From contig RQOL01000906.1 of assembly GCA_013076295.1 (NCBI GenBank), forward strand, positions 2,170,001-2,234,000: 64,000 nucleotides of DNA, given 5' to 3'. Position 1 is the stretch's first letter. Every line of letters starts with the position of its first letter. The notes beneath the pieces were generated by a model, which made no database searches, had not been told where the DNA came from, and saw nothing but the letters and a program-made list of their open reading frames with translations. Below are positions 58,031 to 64,000 of this stretch, piece by piece. Source of the stretch: Sanderia malayensis. Lineage: Eukaryota; Cnidaria; Scyphozoa; Semaeostomeae; Pelagiidae. Both the position numbers and the translations under genes were made by a program.

Positions 58031-60065
58031 AGGCGGATTTACACGGTACAAGTTGGCTACAAGTTTTTTCGATATTGGACTGCAAACTTGAACTTGTATC
58101 GTGTAAATGCCCTAAAATTCGGCATAGTATAAAAACCATACCCCAGGACCCAGGACCCAGGACCACAAGTATGACCCTTAAGTATGGAAAATCAAAAATG
58201 ACCCTTGACTATAGAGTGGTCATCCCCGCTAATGATTGACATCGATCACGTTTCGAGAGATGATTTCATGGATTTCACTGCTTGATTCGCCACAAGGTTT
58301 CCGGTCGTAAATAAAACTTGGGAAATTTTTCTTGTTTCATCTGACCAATCTGACAAAATCTAGTGAGATCAAATGCACATTTTAAAAACATTTTAAAAAG
58401 GACAGCACTGCTTTGTAAACAACTGACACAGCATAAAATTAAGAAGGAAGTTTGTATTAAATAACAGATCTAGCTACTACTTATTGGTGCCAGATAGACG
58501 AAGGGAGGGGTGGAATAACCGGAGAGTTGGAAAACAGAGATTAGAAAAATTATAAGCAGAGTAAAAAATAAACCCAGGGATGGGATATGCGGGGAAGGTG
58601 AAACATTTAGGAACGCCTATTGCGCCAAAAACTCGGAAAATTTGGTCGAGGCTCAGATCAGATGTTTTTATTTTTGCTATTGTTCTAAGCAATAAACTAT
58701 TGTTTTCTGTATTGTTCTTCATTTGAAATCGAGTCTCAGTGTTTTCATAAACTTTGTTTTTATAAAAATAGTTCTAAAGTAGAACTGAGTTTCTAAAATT
58801 TTATGCGCCTTTTTAGTACCAGTAACGTCCTTAAAAGTTTCCTAAATTTGAATAGCCAGAGGACCTGGCCACAAAATTTTAGGGGCGGAGTACCCCTGGA
58901 TTCAAGCAGTGAAATCAATGAAATCATCTCTTGAAGCGTGATCCGATGTCAATCATTAGCGGGGATGACCACTCTATAGTCAAGGGTCATTTTTGATTTT
59001 CCATACTTAAGGGTCATACTTGTGGTCCTGGGTCCTGGGTCCTGGGGTATGGTTTTTATACTATGCCCTAAAATTCTGTTCACGCCTGTTGTTTTGATTG
59101 ACGTTAATCCTCCATCACAGTCGAAAAATTTCTGACTCGATGTCAAAAAGTTTTCAGTTCACACCATTTTTTCAAAGAAGCCGCAAATCGCTACTTCATG
59201 TAAGGTTTGTTTTGATTCGGGAATTGCAGATTTTGAGAAGAAAACTCAATTTTCGCAGCAAAATGGTTTTGTAAACGGCTAAAAGTTTATCTCGCGTGCG
59301 TCAACTTAAATTATCAGATTTATGAAGAAATTTATGACAGAATTTTAGCACCAGTAATTAATTAAATATTCAAAATAAGCAACTATTAATTATGGTATGA
59401 TAAAATAATGAAAATGATCATTATCCATCAAAAGGCAATACAATATTATTTGCATTTTCATTGCTGATTATGGTGCTGCTTGTATTGCGGTGGGCCTAAT
59501 ATGCTTTTGGACAAATTAACGTTGTATATCCATTTCTAACATGTTTTTGGCATGGCCATTCGAAATTTGAAGGACAACAGGAGGGATGTGACTGTAGAAA
59601 CAGTTTGAGAGTCATTTGCAAACCATCTTTATGGCCCAGAACGCGTTTCATGGCATGGGGCAATGTTGTTGCTTGTTTTGAGTATTTAATTAATTGTGGT
59701 GCTAACATTTTGTCATAAATTTCTTCATAAATCTGATAATTTAAGTTGACGCACGCGAGATAAACTTTTAACCGTTTACAAAACCATTTTGCTGCGAAAA
59801 TTAAGTTTTCATTTGCAAAATCTGTAGTTTCCGAGTCAAAACAAACCTTACATGAAGTAACGATTTGCGGCTTCTTTGAAAAAATGGTGTGAACTGAAAA
59901 ACTTTTTGACATCGAGTCAGAAATTTTTCGACTGTGATGGAGGATTAACGTCAATCAAAACAACAGGCGTGAACAGAATTTTAGGGCATTTACACGATAC
60001 AAGTTCAAGTTTGCAGTCCAATATCGAAAAAACTTGTAGCCAACTTGTACCGTGTAAATCCGCCT
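58031..60065. mobile_element. Foldback element C with TTA target duplication (Harbinger-like)
   Basis: The ends AGGCGGATTTACACGGTA and its inverse are flanked by TTA (58028-58030 and 60066-60068). The arms pair over roughly 360 bp (58031-58120 plus 59077-59360 against about 59705-60065) and share gactgtgatggaggattaac-type motifs. TTA or TAA duplications fit PIF/Harbinger. It is interrupted by D. The frame at 59496-59954 covers the arm and centre and is not recognised as a protein. Confidence 0.78.
58121..59067. mobile_element. 947-bp element D with 9-bp TSD, nested in the left arm of C
   Basis: The ends GGCATAGTATAAAAACCATA are perfectly inverted and the arms pair over about 165 bp (58121-58286 with 58902-59067), including repeated ccaggacccaggacc. 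CTAAAATTC flanks both sides (58112-58120 and 59068-59076). The opposite arm of C keeps the unoccupied site (near 59970-59995), proving the insertion. A 9-bp duplication with long TIRs suggests a Mutator-like element. Confidence 0.9.
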
Positions 60066-60068
60066 TTA

Positions 60069-60838
60069 GGCATTGGCCTTAGGGTTAGGGTTAGTGTTAG
60101 GGTTACGTTATGCGGAGGAGAAAGGTGGTGAGAATGCGCAGTAGTGTATCTATTGGTACTGCGCAGGAGCGTATTTGACGTATGGGTATCCATAGTGGCT
60201 AAGGCATTGGCCTTAGGGTTAGGCTTAGGGTTAGGGTTAGGGCTACGCGGAGGAGAAAGGTGGTGAGAATGCGCAGTAGTGTATCTATTGGTACTGCGCA
60301 GGAGCGTATTTGACGTATGGGTATCCATAGTGGCTAAGGCATTGGCCTTAGGGTTAGGGTTAGTGTTAGGGTTACGTTATGCGGAGGAGAAAGGTGGTGA
60401 GAATGCGCAGTAGTGTATCTATTGGTACTGCGCAGGAGCGTATTTGACGTATGGGTATCCATAGTGGCTAAGGCATTGGCCTTAGGGTTAGGCTTAGGGT
60501 TAGGGTTAGGGTTACGCGGAGGAGAAAGGTGGTGAGAATGCGCAGTAGCGTATTTATTGGTATTGCGCAGGAGCGTATATGACGTATGGGTATCCATAGT
60601 GGCTTAGGCATTGGCCTTAGGGTTAGGGTTAGGTTAGGGTTAGGGTTACGCGGAGGAGAAAGGTGGTGAGAATGCGCAGTAGCGTATTTATTGGTACTGC
60701 GCAGGAGCGTATTTGACGTATTGGTATCCATAGTGGCAAAGGCATTGGCCTCTGGCCTCAGGGTTAGGGTTACGCGGAGGAGAAAGGTGGTGAGAATGCG
60801 CAGTAGCGTATTGTTTGGTACTGCGCAGGAGCCCTTAT
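60069..60838. repeat. Satellite array, 134-135-bp unit carrying TTAGGG repeats
   Basis: Units begin with ggcattggcc at 60069, 60203, 60338, 60472, 60607 and 60741. Each holds a ttagggttagggttag-type telomere-like tract, then gcggaggagaaaggtggtg, an inverted pair tgcgcagta..tactgcgca, and gacgtatgggtatccatag. The last unit is shortened. The array ends about 90 bp before the FSIP1-like start codon. Confidence 0.95.
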
Positions 60839-60929
60839 GACATTGTTTGTTATGTTTTCGTCGTTGTTGTTATACTTTTTTTGCAGTACAACAGTTTGCA
60901 AGAAGTAGTACCAATTTCAAGCTCCAAAT

Positions 60930-62606
60930 ATGAAGAAAATCAATAAAGGAGAGTTAAACAGTCTTACTTTCGTTCAGGAAACTAAGAATAATTCTGATGT
61001 AGCCAATAGTATGGAAGTGATATCCGGAGGAAAACTGAGTGATATTGCTAGGCCGTCTGTTTCATCTCGTGGCTCCGCAAGAAGTCTATCACAGCTTAGC
61101 ATGCAGAGTAAAGCTAGTTTTGAGCTGGAAGCATTACCGGTTGAAAAAGATTTGCCAATCTGGTCGAAACATGATGATATATTTCTTGAAGATGCTTTTT
61201 GCGATATGGAAAGATCGGAGATTGTAGAATCGTACAGCTCGAAACTCAAAGCAAACAGCTTTGAAAAGCAAACAGATGAAGATGACAATGAACTGTTGAC
61301 GAACCCATTTGGATCTACAAAAAAGATGCATAAGATATCAAAACGTGCAGTCAAGTCAAGGAAACCAGCTACAATTGTCTCGGATGACAGTGTTGAACCT
61401 GCACCATTAGAAGAGGCGAGTCATGCAAGAGATTCAGTGGAGAGTGGTAATAGGAGTTTGAATGCAGATGCGAAACGTGCTACCGGTGAGAATAAGCAGG
61501 AGGATGAGATACCTCCAAAAATTAAGAGGGGACTTGAGAAAATAAGAAAGTTGGATGATATTCTTGCAGAAAAAGTTAAACTGGAGAAGGAAGTTAAGGC
61601 TGATAGAAAAAGAATGGAAAAAGAATGGCAGGTGGAGATAAAAGGATTCCTAGAATGGTGTGGGGATAATGCATCAAGGCCAGCTATTCAGCAGTTTCTT
61701 AACTTGACTAACGGAATTGGAGATGAAGACAAATTTAAGTTTTGTGATCTTGACGAGGATTTCAATCCAGTCTTTGCAACAGAGCTTGATCAAGAAAATG
61801 TGGAGAAAAGTGAGACTACAATAAATGATTCAGGATCAATAGATGGTACAGTTAAGGGTGAATTAGAGTTAGGTGATGATAGAGATAAGAAGGGAAGCAA
61901 TAGTGAGATTAAGGCTGGTAGAAAGAAGAAGAAAAAGGACTTCTTAAAACGAAATAAAGAATTGGCAGGTCATGCAAATGAGGTCATTGCATTAACAGAG
62001 GAGGAGAGGCTTCGACTTGATGAACTTCTCATCGATGACAGTGATCTTTTATCATTTGAAAATCCTTTTTCAAAGCATACAAAAGTCATCGAGTGTTCAG
62101 GATATGAGCTTGACAAGAATTCGAAACTAGCATTGAATGATATTGATGAGAAATTGAAATTGCTGGTTCCTGAAACTGATTTTCAAAGCATTTGTTCCAC
62201 TCCTTTGTTTGACAAGATGTCTCTCAGCCATAGGAGTCTTGGTTTTTCAGAACACAGCGTGGATAAAAGTATTGATGTGAAGTGCAAGGAGCCTGCATTG
62301 CAGGAAGGGAAAGACTTTCGTGATATGGCGTCACGTTTGAGACAAATCGAACTTGAGCTGGGGAGAATGGATGAACTAAAAGATGGCGAATTTATGTCAG
62401 AAACACCTAGAATAACTCACGAACTACTCAGGCAATTAATTGACGTTGATGACCGTCTTACATCGTCAGCTTTGAGCATCTTGGATTCTTCTCAAAGCCA
62501 ACTGACACACAGAACACTGACTCCAACAAGTATGATGGATCATGACATTTTGTTAGACTCCCACGAATCAGATAGTGATAAAAGGTTTTGCAATGTTGGA
62601 GTTTAG
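60930..62606 (+). CDS. FSIP1: FSIP1-like protein, intronless
   Basis: A single open frame of 558 residues starts at ATG 60930. It resembles fibrous sheath-interacting protein 1: KIKRGLEKIRKLDDILAEK followed by a Lys/Glu coiled coil (about residues 197-225), KKDFLKRNKELAGHANEVIA (about 337-356) leading to EEERLRLDELL, and DFRDMASRLRQIELELGRM (about 464-482), in the FSIP1 order. The N-terminal third is Ser-rich and low complexity, and the middle is acidic with a Lys run. FSIP1 in vertebrates is a sperm-flagellum and spermatogenesis protein. Lack of introns contrasts with every other gene here and could mean a retrocopy, though the frame is fully open. A tttttttgcag at about 60875-60885 could be the acceptor of a 5' UTR intron. 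Confidence 0.72.
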   Translation: MKKINKGELNSLTFVQETKNNSDVANSMEVISGGKLSDIARPSVSSRGSARSLSQLSMQSKASFELEALPVEKDLPIWSKHDDIFLEDAFCDMERSEIVESYSSKLKANSFEKQTDEDDNELLTNPFGSTKKMHKISKRAVKSRKPATIVSDDSVEPAPLEEASHARDSVESGNRSLNADAKRATGENKQEDEIPPKIKRGLEKIRKLDDILAEKVKLEKEVKADRKRMEKEWQVEIKGFLEWCGDNASRPAIQQFLNLTNGIGDEDKFKFCDLDEDFNPVFATELDQENVEKSETTINDSGSIDGTVKGELELGDDRDKKGSNSEIKAGRKKKKKDFLKRNKELAGHANEVIALTEEERLRLDELLIDDSDLLSFENPFSKHTKVIECSGYELDKNSKLALNDIDEKLKLLVPETDFQSICSTPLFDKMSLSHRSLGFSEHSVDKSIDVKCKEPALQEGKDFRDMASRLRQIELELGRMDELKDGEFMSETPRITHELLRQLIDVDDRLTSSALSILDSSQSQLTHRTLTPTSMMDHDILLDSHESDSDKRFCNVGV

Positions 62607-63007
62607 AATTATTTTCCTGCTGCATAAAGCTTGTCTCAGATTGAGTTATTGGGTTTTTAACGTTTTGAATATTTATTGTTTCAATATATTCTATAAACAT
62701 CACGATTTTATATGAATATTTATTGAACACTGATTTATTTTACGCAATTGAAATACTTCACCTTGTCTGATATTCATGATCTGTGTCTGGGTTAGGGGGG
62801 GGGGGGGGATCTCTCACTTGACCGAGGCTGGACCACTCGACCGCTGACCAAAGATTATTGCGGAGTGCGGAAGGCAAGGACTTCATGTAAGAATATCCTA
62901 AGGCCCTGAAATATATATCGGACGAACCATATATGGTACTACCATGTATATGTATGGTATAGTATAGTATAGTAGTATAGTACCTGTATACTACTATAGT
63001 ATACCGA
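62607..63007. other. 3' flank with poly-G and TA-rich palindromic tract
   Basis: After the FSIP1-like stop codon come AATAAA-free AT-rich sequence, a G run of about 14 (from about 62795) and a self-complementary tract (gtatggtatagtatagtata... then actactatagtatacc, about 62940-63003) that could fold or slip. No gene is recognised. Confidence 0.55.
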
Positions 63008-64000
63008 TACGTCCCAGTTATCCTAGTTATCCTAGCTGTCCTAGTTATCCTAACTGTCCTAGTTATCCTAGCTGTCCTAGTTGTCCTAGTTATCCTAGTT
63101 GTCCTAGCTGTCCTAGTTGTCCTAGTTATCCTAACTGTCCTAGTTATCCTAGCTGTCCTAGTTGTCCTAGTTATCCTAGCTGTCCTAGTTATCCTAACTG
63201 TCCTAACTGTCCTAACTGTCCTAGTTATCCTAGCTGTCCTAGTTATCCTACTTGTCCTAGTTATCCTAGCTGTCCTAGTTGTCCTAACTGTCCTAGCTGT
63301 CCTAGTTGTCCTAGATGTCCTAGTTATCCTAGCTGTCCTAGTTATCCTAACTGTCCTAACTGTCCTAACTGTCCTAGTTATCCTAGCTGTCCTAGTTATC
63401 CTACTTGTCCTAGTTATCCTAGCTGTCCTAGTTGTCCTAGTTATCCTAGCTGTCCTAGTTATCCTAGATGTCCTAGTTATCCTAGCTGTCCTAGTTGTCC
63501 TAGTTATCCTAGCTGTCCTAGTTATCCTAGCTGTCCTAGTTATCCTACTTGTCCTAGTTATCCTAGCTGTCCTAGTTGTCCTAGCTGTCCTAGTTGTCCT
63601 AGTTATCCTAGCTGTCCTAGTTATCCTACTTGTCCTAGTTATCCTAGCTGTCCTAGTTGTCCTAGCTGTCCTAGTTGTCCTAGTTATCCTAGCTGTCCTA
63701 GTTGTCCTAACTGTCCTAGCTGTCCTAGTTGTCCTAGTTATCCTAGCTGTCCTAGTTGTCCTAGTTATCCTAGCTGTCCTAGTTATCCTAGATGTCCTAG
63801 TTATCCTAGCTGTCCTAGTTGTCCTAGTTATCCTAGCTGTCCTAGTTATCCTAGCTGTCCTAGTTATCCTACTTGTCCTAGTTATCCTAGCTGTCCTAGT
63901 TGTCCTAGCTGTCCTAGTTGTCCTAGTTATCCTAGCTGTCCTAGTTATCCTAGCTGTCCTAGTTATCCTACTTGTCCTAGTTATCCTAGCTGTCCTAGTT
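63008..64000. repeat. 9-bp minisatellite (TCCTAGTTA/TCCTAGCTG/TCCTAGTTG), runs off the window
   Basis: About 110 uninterrupted 9-bp units of the form cctag(t/c)t(a/g)t occur, with variants taactgtcc, tacttgtcc and tagatgtcc. Units are ordered: a block with three taactgtcc units recurs about 153 bp (17 units) later, so there is higher-order structure. The period is a multiple of three, so one frame per strand stays open (Leu-Val-Ile/Leu-Ala-Val on plus). There is no start codon or other gene signal. Confidence 0.97.

Noticed and set aside
59496..59954. 152-residue minus-strand open frame in element C
   Set aside because: Its N-terminal half lies in the inverted arm and its end in the element centre. 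No transposase or other domain is recognisable, and the mirror arm lacks a matching frame.
60005..60731. Overlapping minus-strand open frames with repeated MDTHTSNTLLRSTNRY peptides
   Set aside because: They come from reading the 134-135-bp satellite units in a frame free of stops for one or two units. The unit length is not a multiple of three throughout and there are no gene signals.
63008..64000. Possible coding repeat protein (Leu-Val-rich) in the 9-bp minisatellite
   Set aside because: No start codon, splice acceptor or non-repeat coding sequence adjoins it. Both strands have one open frame simply because the period is nine.

Overview
This is a window of intron-dense animal (metazoan) nuclear DNA. 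Every multi-exon gene is built from short exons with GT-AG (and a few GC-AG) introns, and the genes are animal families: a KCTD3/SHKBP1 protein, an AP-1 type bZIP, a hemopexin protein, an animal haem peroxidase, MED20 and FSIP1. AT-rich introns, chitin-binding and haem-peroxidase proteins, and many small foldback or MITE elements suggest a marine invertebrate. A cnidarian or other early-branching animal is my guess, but nothing in the sequence proves the taxon.

Layout, left to right. 741-5355 (+) KCTD3/SHKBP1-like BTB/WD40 protein. 6669-7907 (-) compact Fos/ATF3-like bZIP. 9567-11497 (+) secreted chitin-binding + hemopexin protein. 12125-22084 (-) BAR-PH-ArfGAP protein, head-to-head across 172 bp with 22257-22729 (+), a minimal PH-domain protein. 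24362-35791 (-) a roughly 1,400-residue predicted membrane protein joining a CRTAC1-like FG-GAP/VCBS + ASPIC/UnbV ectodomain to an animal haem peroxidase and one transmembrane helix. 36744-42665 (+) COQ6. 43447-48994 (+) peroxisomal SCPx-type thiolase ending in SKL. 49492-53854 (+) BPNT1. 54130-55162 (-) MED20. 60930-62606 (+) intronless FSIP1-like gene. 63008-64000 is a 9-bp minisatellite that runs off the window. These are ordinary independent animal genes with no operon logic. COQ6 (mitochondrial) and the SCPx thiolase (peroxisomal) are metabolic neighbours only by position.

The most interesting gene is the CRTAC1-peroxidase chimera. All exon phases from the FG-GAP/ASPIC part into the peroxidase part agree, and both carboxylates that normally esterify haem in mammalian peroxidases appear to be replaced.

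The most interesting non-genic stretch is 55241-60838. It is a satellite array carrying TTAGGG telomere-like repeats, interrupted by nested foldback elements. Target-site duplications of 3, 4, 8 and 9 bp can be read directly and give an order of insertion four levels deep. The same terminal-inverted-repeat family recurs as a 55-bp micro-element at the stop codon of the hemopexin gene, and a hAT-like element sits in a BPNT1 intron.

Gene coordinates span first to last coding base including introns. Exons were joined by eye from splice signals, phase and family similarity. UTRs were not mapped.
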